From positions 500,215 to 564,214 of the forward strand of contig NZ_QVMJ01000001.1 in NCBI RefSeq assembly GCF_010500955.1: a DNA stretch of 64,000 nucleotides, given 5' to 3'. Shown here piece by piece: positions 47,879 through 56,176 of this stretch. Every line of letters begins with the position of its first letter. Position 1 is the first letter of the stretch. The stretch comes from Bacteroides sp. 519 (lineage in GTDB: Bacteria > Bacteroidota > Bacteroidia > Bacteroidales > Bacteroidaceae). Under the pieces are notes generated by a model that ran no database searches, was not told the origin of the DNA, and was given only the letters and a program-made list of their open reading frames with translations. Position numbers and translations under genes: made by a program.

Positions 47879-49207
47879 TTAATTGTTTAATAATGCGTAT
47901 TGAAATCTGATTAACGTATTGAAATAGGGAAAGTTATCTTTGGGCATGGTATGCACAATCTTTCCCAGTTCCTCGAAAGCTGCTTTTTCTTCACCAAATT
48001 CTTCAATTAATGGTATCATGTTTTGAAGAAATTGTTTACTACTTGTCGATTCTAACAAGGTATTTACATGATTGGTGCGGTCTTTCTTAGCTTTACCAGC
48101 TCCCGCTTCATATTGCAAAAGTAATTTTGCTGCATTTTGGGATAGTTCCCATAATTTTTCATTGTTCAACATGGCTATAATCCAGATTAAATAAGTATTA
48201 AAGTTTATTTTTTGAGTTTCTTCTTTGATTGCAATCTTCTTTACACCTTTAGTGGTAGGCAAATAGCTTTTGATATCTTTGGGTTCCATCGCTCTTACTC
48301 CCACTGATCCTAATTGACAGATTGATCTAATTCCGTATGCTGTACCATATAAATCTTCAATTTGTTTTCTATGTTGATTAAGGTATGCTTCTCCAAAAAT
48401 CTTTTTGTAAAATTCATTGGGTTTTCTTATACCACTGAGGTCAAAAGGAATAAATCCGATGGTGGTATTTGTTTGCCCTATGTTGTATAAATATCCAATC
48501 AAATTATTTTCCGGAAAATAAGAAGATATTTTTAATAGAACCTTCACCCAGCCTATGGTTGGGATAGAGAATACCTCGTTAGTATTGTCAGTAGAAGTCA
48601 ACGGATTGTATCCAAACATTGGATCAAATTTATCATACTCCCTGTCATATCGATGTGTAATCCATTGTCCGTTCCATGTATTGATTTGGTTACCTTTAAG
48701 CATAGACATGTTTTCTAGCCATTGTCTGTAAAATTTCCATCCGTCATAAATATCCAGTAAAATACTTTCATGGTCGAATAATATAGAAACCCCACCCGAT
48801 ACTCCAATTGCCAGTCCTTCACCAATCCATGAAAGATAAATACTGTCTTTGTTATCTTTGGTTATGATACTGGTTTTTTGTCCGGATGTTCCAGCTGTAT
48901 CATCGGCTACAGCATATCCTCTTGCAATGGTATCGCTGGCAGTTTCATTAGCAATCTTGTCATACATCTTACTGATTCTTTCAGTCCTCCTTTCTGGAGT
49001 TTCGAATGGCTTTTTGCCTTTAATCATATCCTCCCAACTAAGTTTTGGATTCTCCAATGGAGAGTTTCCTGCTGTCATCATATACTTAGGATGATCAAAG
49101 AACAGCGGAATATATATTTCCTTGAAAAAAGATTCAGCTGAATATGATGCATTATACCTTTTATTATAAGCATTCAGAAATATTTTTCCGATAGTAGATG
49201 TGTACAT
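47879..49207 (-). CDS. cas8: Cas8-like large subunit of the Cascade complex
   Basis: 442 residues, divergent. Recognisable stretches are IPLFFDHPKYMMTAGNSPLE, ARGYAVADDTAGTSGQKTSI, WIGEGLAIGVSGGVSILFD, and a helical C-terminal third. I know no certain motif for this family. The assignment rests on size and on its place between cas3 and cas7 in an otherwise complete type I operon lacking another large-subunit gene. In type I complexes this subunit reads the PAM and locks the target. Its start is 2 nt after the cas3 stop. The exact Cas8 subfamily is unclear. Confidence 0.7.
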   Translation of the reverse strand: MYTSTIGKIFLNAYNKRYNASYSAESFFKEIYIPLFFDHPKYMMTAGNSPLENPKLSWEDMIKGKKPFETPERRTERISKMYDKIANETASDTIARGYAVADDTAGTSGQKTSIITKDNKDSIYLSWIGEGLAIGVSGGVSILFDHESILLDIYDGWKFYRQWLENMSMLKGNQINTWNGQWITHRYDREYDKFDPMFGYNPLTSTDNTNEVFSIPTIGWVKVLLKISSYFPENNLIGYLYNIGQTNTTIGFIPFDLSGIRKPNEFYKKIFGEAYLNQHRKQIEDLYGTAYGIRSICQLGSVGVRAMEPKDIKSYLPTTKGVKKIAIKEETQKINFNTYLIWIIAMLNNEKLWELSQNAAKLLLQYEAGAGKAKKDRTNHVNTLLESTSSKQFLQNMIPLIEEFGEEKAAFEELGKIVHTMPKDNFPYFNTLIRFQYALLNN

Positions 49208-49209
49208 AG

Positions 49210-51354
49210 TTATAAGAAATTATCATTTGATTTGTTGATCGAAGTATCCAGAGGTGCTAAATTTAGTCCTCTTTCTGTAGAATAAACCTCATCAGGTAAT
49301 ACATAAGGTCTGGCTCCAACTTTCAGCGTTCGCAATTTTTTCCATCTTACGCTATTATATGAAACTGGTATTTCCATCATCCGTTTTTCTTTTCGGTTAC
49401 CTTTATCATAATCATTCACATCAGATTCGAGTATGCAAGTAGCCGATTCAATTTCAAGATAATCAGCTAAAGCCGACTTTGGATAATGCCACAATTCTTT
49501 TATACGCCAGTTGTTGTCGGCATATACTGTATTCAAATTAATATTAATAACTGAAACTTCCGGATAAACAGTATCAATAAGAGTTTGTATGGTTCTTTCG
49601 TCCAGAATTTCTTTATTCGGAAGAACTTTAAAAGTCTCTTTTACTATTTCTAAAGAATAGGGTAAACATGTATTGCGATCATCCGGCGGAGCAATAACAC
49701 ATACTGGTTTGTATTTACCTATAGTCGCGAAATTTCTTTTCCGGTTAATGCGCCCGAAGCGTTGAATTAAGGCATCGATGGGAGCTGTTTCGGTTATCAT
49801 CAGGTCGAAGCTAATGTCCAGACTCACTTCAACAACTTGCGTGGACACAACAATACATGCGGTAGGAGAGGGGTTGAATTCCTCAATTAATCTTTTCTCC
49901 AGATAGTTTCTATCAGCACGCTTATATCTGCTATGTATAAGCATTTTATTGACATTGGGATACAGCTCTTCCATCTGGTTGAACAGTTGTTGTGCATTAG
50001 CTACACGGTTACATACCAATAGTACTTTCTGATTGTTTTGAACTGCCTCCTGCAATTGAGGAAGAAAATTATCGAAATGCTCTCCCTTGTAAACAATATG
50101 TCTGTTGAATGTTTCCAATAGGCTATCTGGCAGCGATACATATTGTACATCCTCTTGTGGTAACAGCTTTAATATTTCCTTTTCCAAAGAAGTTGAGATA
50201 GTTGCCGTACCTATATGTATAGAGCAACCCACTGTTAGCAATACCTCAATCATTTTTAGAATAACGGATTGAATTACATCCGAATAAGTGTGTATCTCAT
50301 CCAAAATAATATCACATCCTTTCAGATCGAACAAAATACTTTCGTATCCTTTTGTTCCAAATGCTAATGAAGCAAGCTGATGCGGTGTAAGCACTTTAAT
50401 TGCAGCACCATATTTGTCCTGAATAGCCTGTTCTTCTTTTATATTAGGACTGTTGTCATCAATTACAAGTTCCGAAATGGCATGTAACAAACGGATGTCA
50501 ATATCAAATTCTTTTAAATCATTGCAAATCCTTTCGTACATTGCATTGATAGATGCTTGGAAAGGAAGAGTATAAAAGATTCTCCCTTTGCATCTTTTGA
50601 GTAGAAAATCTGTTTTACCAGCTCCCGTCGGAGCTTTTGCAAATGTATGTTTTTTGCTGTAATCGGAAGGTATTAATGACAAAGGATACAGTTCATGTTT
50701 CCTGTTGTAGAAAGAAATATCCGGAGGGCTAAATAATTTATTGATATCAGAATATTCTTCCTCAAGGGCAGATGCAAAATGGTCGGATCCTATTAATAGT
50801 CCTTTCCACATAGACCAACCTCGCGGACGTTTTAAGCAATATTCCATTGTATATTGATATGCTTCGTAGGCATCTTCAATAGTAATTGGTTCTGTTACTA
50901 TGCCACACTCATTTAGTATATCAGTTGCTATATGGCTCCATTTTTCAAAGTCCTTACTGTGATGAGTAAACACTTCGTCTCCATAATAATCATCTAGATC
51001 TAATATACCCAGTTCTCTTGCATCTTTTGTAATAGATTTATGATGAGCAATTATCATGTCAATAACTGCATCCCAATAATCCGAGGGTATTGTTTTCAGA
51101 AAAAATAAAGATGCTATTTCATGGCGGAATGGCATTTCACCAGGTGCGGGCCTGTACCCATGAAGCTTTTGCTGGAATATGGGACTTGCTTTGCCAATAT
51201 CATGTAAAAGTCCTCCCAGTTTGGCGGTTTCCTTATCTAATCCGGCATACGAAGCAGCCCTTACTGCAAATTCGGCCACAGCCTTAAGATGGCTAATCAA
51301 TGTTTGACCACCATTCTTTTTACTTTTCGCTAAAATATCGGTATACATGTTCAT
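49210..51354 (-). CDS. cas3: CRISPR helicase-nuclease Cas3 with HD domain
   Basis: 714 residues from ATG at 51354, which overlaps the cas5 stop as ATGA; an upstream in-frame TTG is less likely. The HD nuclease domain comes first: LISHLKAVAEF, LGGLLHDIGKASPIFQ and IIAHHKS. The helicase follows with Walker A FAKAPTGAGKTDFLL, the DEIH box in DIILDEIHTYSD, motif III IGTATIS, and motifs V-VI STQVVEVSLDISFDLMITE with LIQRFGRINRKR. Cas3 is recruited by Cascade to the R-loop and degrades the target. All catalytic motifs look intact, so interference is probably active. Confidence 0.97.
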   Translation of the reverse strand: MNMYTDILAKSKKNGGQTLISHLKAVAEFAVRAASYAGLDKETAKLGGLLHDIGKASPIFQQKLHGYRPAPGEMPFRHEIASLFFLKTIPSDYWDAVIDMIIAHHKSITKDARELGILDLDDYYGDEVFTHHSKDFEKWSHIATDILNECGIVTEPITIEDAYEAYQYTMEYCLKRPRGWSMWKGLLIGSDHFASALEEEYSDINKLFSPPDISFYNRKHELYPLSLIPSDYSKKHTFAKAPTGAGKTDFLLKRCKGRIFYTLPFQASINAMYERICNDLKEFDIDIRLLHAISELVIDDNSPNIKEEQAIQDKYGAAIKVLTPHQLASLAFGTKGYESILFDLKGCDIILDEIHTYSDVIQSVILKMIEVLLTVGCSIHIGTATISTSLEKEILKLLPQEDVQYVSLPDSLLETFNRHIVYKGEHFDNFLPQLQEAVQNNQKVLLVCNRVANAQQLFNQMEELYPNVNKMLIHSRYKRADRNYLEKRLIEEFNPSPTACIVVSTQVVEVSLDISFDLMITETAPIDALIQRFGRINRKRNFATIGKYKPVCVIAPPDDRNTCLPYSLEIVKETFKVLPNKEILDERTIQTLIDTVYPEVSVININLNTVYADNNWRIKELWHYPKSALADYLEIESATCILESDVNDYDKGNRKEKRMMEIPVSYNSVRWKKLRTLKVGARPYVLPDEVYSTERGLNLAPLDTSINKSNDNFL

Positions 51355-51893
51355 TTTACCTCTAGCCAACCAAACATTTCTTCGTTATTATTAAAACGGT
51401 TATAGCCAACACAGAAGGATTTATCATTCATCTCAAAGTGAAGTTCAAAACCGGGTAGATTATCAAATTCTTCTTTGCTTATTTGATAAATAATTGTATC
51501 AGGGAGCAAAATGTCCTCATTTCGGCAAAGGCAGACATGTTGTATGGAAGCTTTAATAGCATCTTCTTCGTTATCGAATGCTAGCCACAAAACAGGATTA
51601 ATCATGACTCCTCGTTTCAGAATTGAATTTTCCTTTTGATATATCTTTTTCTTTTTATCAGCCGGATCACTTTTTCGAGCATAAGCTTTCGATTTAACAG
51701 TTTCCTGTTGTATGCTTGAACCAGAATAAGATAATTTATGTCGGCATATTTGTGTAACTTCGAGTTTTTGACGTATCCCTTCAATTATTGATGGTGTAAG
51801 AAACTGTTGGCTATATGTTTCGCTATCACGAACAGCAGTCCATGGCTTAATAAAGCCAAAAGGACCAGTATATTTTACTACATAGTATATCAT
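51351..51893 (-). CDS. cas5: Cascade subunit Cas5
   Basis: 180 residues, short for Cas5. It begins MIYYVVKYTGPFGFIKPWTA, a RAMP-like first strand, then RDSETYSQQFLTPSIIEGIR, which matches the Cas5 arginine/threonine loop followed by TPSxxxGI. The middle has VMINPVLWLAFDNEEDAIKA. Cas5 binds the crRNA 5' handle next to the large subunit. It lies 12 nt after cas6 and overlaps cas3 by 4 bp. Assignment is by motif memory and operon context. Confidence 0.8.
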   Translation of the reverse strand: MIYYVVKYTGPFGFIKPWTAVRDSETYSQQFLTPSIIEGIRQKLEVTQICRHKLSYSGSSIQQETVKSKAYARKSDPADKKKKIYQKENSILKRGVMINPVLWLAFDNEEDAIKASIQHVCLCRNEDILLPDTIIYQISKEEFDNLPGFELHFEMNDKSFCVGYNRFNNNEEMFGWLEVK

Positions 51894-51905
51894 AACATTT
51901 CTGGT

Positions 51906-52571
51906 TTATTTTAAACTTCCAAACCCACTCCCTGTACAGTTTCCTAGCCCCACTTGCCAAGCAAAGAGTTTTGTTTCAGGCTTTCCTTTAATAATCACCG
52001 GACAATAGTTAGCAATATTTCCAATACCGTGAATATTTACTTTTTTTGTTTTTCGTTTATGATAAGACAAGTCAAAAGCTATATCTAAAGTATCGTCTAT
52101 TTCCAGCTCTGCTTCTTTCATTTTGTGTAGCAAGGTTTCTTTCATTAAAGAATTGGCTTCTTCATCGTTAAGTGTGTAGTGTTTTTCAGATTTCTCAGTA
52201 ATATTTCTTTTTATGAGTATAGGACTGGCAAGTTGAAATACTTCTTTGTTTGATAAGTCAGGGTTTTCTTGAATAAAAACCTCCTTCACTTCCATGCCAC
52301 CAAACATTTCGGGATGCTTTAATATAGTGTCTATTATTTTTTTTAAGTAGGTGTCATCATAAAAGGAGATAAACCATTCTGAACCTTTATTAAAGGAAAG
52401 TCCGTTTTTGCCTTTACCTTCTCCATTCATTAGCCATGAATATGAATATAGCGATATCAAATCATGTAAGTTGTTTTCTCCTAACCATTTATGTAATACA
52501 CCAGTAAGGTATTGCTGGTAGTCGAATGGTATAATTTTAGTGTTTGGGGTAGTTTTTATGTGTATTCTCAT
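51906..52571 (-). CDS. cas6: crRNA-processing endoribonuclease Cas6
   Basis: 221 residues. The N-terminal RAMP fold (MRIHIKTTPNTKIIPFDYQQ, YLTGVLHKWLGENNLHDL) contains a candidate catalytic His, and the C-terminal glycine-rich loop VGLGNCTGSGFGSLK is diagnostic. Cas6 cleaves the repeat RNA eight bases from its 3' end, here leaving ATTGAAAC as handle. It is the first gene of the operon, with a 190-bp divergent upstream region shared with pncB that contains two palindromes. Confidence 0.94.
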   Translation of the reverse strand: MRIHIKTTPNTKIIPFDYQQYLTGVLHKWLGENNLHDLISLYSYSWLMNGEGKGKNGLSFNKGSEWFISFYDDTYLKKIIDTILKHPEMFGGMEVKEVFIQENPDLSNKEVFQLASPILIKRNITEKSEKHYTLNDEEANSLMKETLLHKMKEAELEIDDTLDIAFDLSYHKRKTKKVNIHGIGNIANYCPVIIKGKPETKLFAWQVGLGNCTGSGFGSLK

Positions 52572-52617
52572 AATACGTTGTTATAATAGTTTTTTAATTA
52601 ATATATAGTCTCGTGTT

Positions 52618-52666
52618 GGTTTATATGTAAACCATAAATTATTTGTTGTAAATATAAACAATTGTT
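52618..52666. promoter_or_regulatory. Two palindromes in the cas6/pncB divergent region
   Basis: GGTTTATATGTAAACC (52618-52633) is a near-perfect 16-bp palindrome and AACAATTGTT (52657-52666) a perfect 10-bp one. They lie 46-95 bp upstream of cas6. They could be operators for cas expression; I could not place a consensus promoter. Confidence 0.45.
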
Positions 52667-52761
52667 ATAAAAAGAACAATAAAAGTCCTGTTTTATTTGG
52701 GTTTGTTTGATTATAAAGAACTTATAACTTACGAAATTGTTATTCTAAATAAAACCAGATT

Positions 52762-53925
52762 ATGATAATAAAACATTTTACCGATAACGATCTGTACAAA
52801 TACTCTGTGATGCTTGCCATTCAACGTTTGTATCCGTGGGCGTATGTGAGGTATGAATTTATAAACAGAGGAAAGAACGAATTTCCCGAAGGCTTTGCCG
52901 ATAGGTTAAAAGAAGAAGTAGCCTCCATGGCCAACCTGAAAATGACCAAAGAAGAAAAGCAGTTCATAACCCGGAAATGTTATTACTTTGATCCTGTATT
53001 CATCGACTTTCTCGAAGGTTACCAATATGATCCTTCGGAAGTAAAAATAACTCAGCAAGGTGGTGAACTAAAAGTGGATATAGAAGGATATTGGTATCGT
53101 ACTGTTTTGTGGGAAGTTCCTTTAATGGCCATTATTTCCGAACTCTATTTTCAGATGACAGGGGCTATTCCTCGTGAGGTAGAAGAAAAAGCTGTTACCA
53201 AAGCATTGAGGCTTAAAGATATGAAAGCAGACTTCTCTGATTTTGGTACCCGCCGCCGCTTTTCTTTCGATGTACACAATGTGGTTATAAACACATTTAA
53301 AGAGAATGGTGATGAATATTTCAAAGGTACAAGCAATGTATATCTGGCCATGAGGTACAACACCATTCCAATAGGCACTATGCCACACGAATGGTTTATG
53401 TTTCACGGTGCAGTTTACGGGTATCGTGCAGCAACAGTAAAAGCATTAGAGGCATGGGTCGATGTTTATCAGGGAAGTCTGGGAATAAGCCTTACTGATA
53501 CATATACTTCTGATATCTTTTATGAATCTTTTAACTTAAAGCAAGCTAAACTTTTTGATGGTGTACGCTGGGATAGTGGCAACCCGCTAGAATATACCGA
53601 TAAAACCATTCAATTTTACAAGCAAAACCGCATTGATCCTCTTTCTAAAACAATTGTATATAGCGATTCTTTAGATTTGGATAGGGTAGGTGAGATTAAG
53701 AAATATGTAAATGGAAGAATTCATGATGCGTATGGAATTGGTACATTTTTTACCAATGATGTTGGCGTTAAACCACTGAATATGGTAATTAAACTGGTAC
53801 AGGTAAAAATGAATAAAGGATTGAAATTTCACTATGCTGTGAAACTATCGGATATATCAGGTAAAAATACAGGCAATCCGGGAGAGATAGAGTTATGTAA
53901 AAAAGTACTGGGATTAGTTGATTAG
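52762..53925 (+). CDS. pncB: Nicotinate phosphoribosyltransferase
   Basis: 387 residues, normal length. Conserved parts include IKHFTDNDLYKYSVMLAIQR, YEFINRGKNEFPEGFADRL, the ADFSDFGTRRRFSFDVHNVV phosphate-binding and substrate region, GTMPHEWFMFHGAV (catalytic His) and SLGISLTDTYTSDIFYESF. The enzyme makes nicotinate mononucleotide from nicotinate and PRPP, using ATP, in the salvage route to NAD. It is divergent from the cas operon and ends at a long hairpin terminator. No link to CRISPR function is implied. Confidence 0.97.
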   Translation: MIIKHFTDNDLYKYSVMLAIQRLYPWAYVRYEFINRGKNEFPEGFADRLKEEVASMANLKMTKEEKQFITRKCYYFDPVFIDFLEGYQYDPSEVKITQQGGELKVDIEGYWYRTVLWEVPLMAIISELYFQMTGAIPREVEEKAVTKALRLKDMKADFSDFGTRRRFSFDVHNVVINTFKENGDEYFKGTSNVYLAMRYNTIPIGTMPHEWFMFHGAVYGYRAATVKALEAWVDVYQGSLGISLTDTYTSDIFYESFNLKQAKLFDGVRWDSGNPLEYTDKTIQFYKQNRIDPLSKTIVYSDSLDLDRVGEIKKYVNGRIHDAYGIGTFFTNDVGVKPLNMVIKLVQVKMNKGLKFHYAVKLSDISGKNTGNPGEIELCKKVLGLVD

Positions 53926-53931
53926 TTAAAA

Positions 53932-53988
53932 GTTAATTGAAAATTGAAAGTTACCATGCGGCATCGTAACTTTCAATTTTTAATTAAC
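53932..53988. terminator. Hairpin with TGCGGCATCG loop after pncB
   Basis: Arms 53932-53954 and 53966-53988 pair over 23 bp with one mismatch. The loop is CATGCGGCATC and the stem is made of ATTGAAA-type words. It lies between convergent pncB and the DHOD-like gene. Confidence 0.85.
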
Positions 53989-54000
53989 TCTTAACTATAA

Positions 54001-54978
54001 CTATTCCTTCGTACCGTAATATCGTAGGAACTGAGTTCTTTCAAAAGCATTTATTCCTTGAATATCACTCACATTTAGTTTTCCTTTAAATTGTGAAATG
54101 TAGTCCATACCGTTATCGTTCATCCAAGCGGCGATATAGCTTAACATTGGTTTGATACATTCGTCGCCATTCAGGTAGATGGTACTACATATTTCCACAG
54201 CAGATGCACCGGCTAGGATCGCTTTTACTACATCTTCGGGCTTATGAACTCCTCCCGAGGCTGCATAATCAATCTGGCAAACTTCTGACGAAGCAATACC
54301 AATCCATCGTAGGGCATTAGCCAGTTCCGAACCATTACTGAACACAGGACCGGCAGTATGCTCTATCTTTTTTACATTAATATCCGGTTGGTAAAAGCGG
54401 TTGAACATAACTACAGCAGCAGCTCCATTTGCATAAAGCTGATTAACCAAAGCAACAGGATTAGTGAGGTTGTTTCCTAATTTCATGATAATAGGAATAT
54501 TAACAACCTCTTTAATGTGCTTCAGAATATTGATATGGCGCATTTCAAATGCTCCCCATTGGTAGTCTACCTCTGTTTGAAGAGAAAGAATATTAATTTC
54601 CAATGCATCAGCACCGGCATTTTCTATTTCTTTTGCAAAAGTTACCCACTCTGAATCCGAATAGCAGTTAATACTGGCAATAACCGGAATTCTACATAGT
54701 TTTTTTGTTTCAGAAATCAACAGAAGATATTCCGATAGTTTATGTTGACGCAAAGCAGCTACAAGATAATCACCTCCTTCAGGATAATACACCGAGTTAA
54801 TCATCTGATCTGCTTCGAGCATAATCTGTTCTTCAAAAAGAGATTTCAATACAACTGCTCCTGCTCCGGCCTCTTCCAGTTTTTTGTTTTTTTCTGGTGT
54901 ATTGGTTAGTCCGGAACTACTTATAATTACAGGATTTTTTAATGTTAAGCCTGCAAAAGTGGTTTTTAAATCAGCCAT
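54001..54978 (-). CDS. Dihydroorotate dehydrogenase-like flavoprotein
   Basis: 325 residues, a TIM barrel of the PyrD family: LKTTFAGLTLKNPVIISSSG at the N-terminus, VASINCYSDSEWVTFAKEIE, NILSLQTEVDYQWG, IIMKLGNNLTNPVALVNQL and DYAASGGVHKPEDVVKAILA, then AVEICSTIYLNG. The last two fit the FMN phosphate site. The catalytic base region differs from canonical PyrD, and Bacteroidota carry this as a second, DHOD-like protein, so the true substrate is uncertain. It is 12 nt downstream of the YggS gene, probably the same operon. Confidence 0.85.
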   Translation of the reverse strand: MADLKTTFAGLTLKNPVIISSSGLTNTPEKNKKLEEAGAGAVVLKSLFEEQIMLEADQMINSVYYPEGGDYLVAALRQHKLSEYLLLISETKKLCRIPVIASINCYSDSEWVTFAKEIENAGADALEINILSLQTEVDYQWGAFEMRHINILKHIKEVVNIPIIMKLGNNLTNPVALVNQLYANGAAAVVMFNRFYQPDINVKKIEHTAGPVFSNGSELANALRWIGIASSEVCQIDYAASGGVHKPEDVVKAILAGASAVEICSTIYLNGDECIKPMLSYIAAWMNDNGMDYISQFKGKLNVSDIQGINAFERTQFLRYYGTKE

Positions 54979-54990
54979 GGTATTTAAGTA

Positions 54991-55659
54991 TTAGTATTCT
55001 CTGTTTCCAAATATTTTGCTACCAATTCGCACCATTGTACTTCCTTGTTCAATAGCAATCGGATAATCGTCCGACATGCCCATTGAAAGTTCATTGAATG
55101 TAGGTTGGTTTGCAAAATAGTTGTTTTTTACTTCATTATAAAACTCACTTAATGAACGAAACTCTGTTGCTACTTGTTCATGCGAATCGGTAAATGTAGC
55201 CATTCCCATCAGGCCGCGGATACGAATATTTGAAAGAGATTTCCAATCTCCATTGTCGAGCATATTGCGGCATTCCTGAAACGAGAAACCGGATTTCGTT
55301 TCTTCCTGGGCAATATGGAGTTGTAATAAACAATCAACTATCCGGTTTGCTTTTGCAGTATATTTGTTCACTTCTTCAAGTAAACGCCAGGAATCTATTG
55401 CATGTATAAGAGCAACATATGGAATAATATATTTAATTTTATTGGTTTGCAAAGAACCAATAAAATGCCATTCTATATCCTGCGGCAATGTTTCGTGTTT
55501 TGCTTTCAGCTCCTGCGCCCGACTTTCGCCAAAGACACGTTGCCCGGCCCGGTAAGCTTCTTCAATAGCTTCATTAGGATGAAACTTTGATACGGCTACC
55601 AACCGGACATCGGTAGGCAATTCGGCCAGAACTTTTTGCAAGTTACCCGAAATACTCAT
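54991..55659 (-). CDS. YggS-family PLP homeostasis protein
   Basis: 222 residues. PLP-binding Lys is in VRLVAVSKFHPNEAIEEAYR, and other family motifs are GQRVFGESRAQEL, IEWHFIGSLQTNKIKYI, RGLMGMATFTDS and LSMGMSDDYPIAIEQGSTMV, ending RIGSKIFGNREY. These single-domain proteins bind PLP without known catalysis and keep vitamin B6 and amino-acid pools balanced. It lies between DUF4494 (1-nt gap) and the DHOD-like gene. Confidence 0.95.
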   Translation of the reverse strand: MSISGNLQKVLAELPTDVRLVAVSKFHPNEAIEEAYRAGQRVFGESRAQELKAKHETLPQDIEWHFIGSLQTNKIKYIIPYVALIHAIDSWRLLEEVNKYTAKANRIVDCLLQLHIAQEETKSGFSFQECRNMLDNGDWKSLSNIRIRGLMGMATFTDSHEQVATEFRSLSEFYNEVKNNYFANQPTFNELSMGMSDDYPIAIEQGSTMVRIGSKIFGNREY

Positions 55660-55660
55660 T

Positions 55661-56122
55661 TTATACCTCCGGTTTATCGTTCGACTCTCCGTAAGGGTAT
55701 ATATCCATCAGGGGGGTTTCGGAAACCATAGCTATCTGGTAATCAGCCATTGTACCTTCCATCCCCTTGTCTAATCTCTTTACTGCATCGCGCAAGTCCG
55801 AAGCCTGAACAAGCATCTGGGTTGATGTTTTCTTTTCGGCACCGCTCTTTTCGTCCAAAGTAATAAAGGTAACCTTGCATTTAAACCAACGATCGGCTTC
55901 TTCATCTTCGGTAGTGAAAAGTTCGCTATAGTTTGCTCTTTTAATATCTGTAACAGTGAATTCTCCCGAAATGTAGTAACTCATTTCTTCAATAATTCGT
56001 TTTTCTGCTTCGGTAAAGCTGAGTGCGTCTACTAAATACGGTTCGGTAATCTTTTTAGCCATTCCGTTCTCCATCATTTTTTCGTAGCGTATCTTACACT
56101 CAAACCAGGTATGCATTGACAT
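55661..56122 (-). CDS. DUF4494 protein
   Basis: 153 residues, or 151 if translation starts at the second ATG (56116), which gives MHTWFECKIRYEKMMENGM. Family features are VDALSFTEAEKRIIEEMSYY and ADRWFKCKVTFITLDEKSG. This is a Bacteroidota-restricted family of unknown function, regularly found just upstream of the YggS gene as here (1-nt gap), so translation is probably coupled. No membrane segment or catalytic motif is visible. Confidence 0.88.
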   Translation of the reverse strand: MSMHTWFECKIRYEKMMENGMAKKITEPYLVDALSFTEAEKRIIEEMSYYISGEFTVTDIKRANYSELFTTEDEEADRWFKCKVTFITLDEKSGAEKKTSTQMLVQASDLRDAVKRLDKGMEGTMADYQIAMVSETPLMDIYPYGESNDKPEV

Positions 56123-56176
56123 AATTTTACTTTATTAATATTGTTATAACAGGACAAAGATACGTGATTATTTTTT

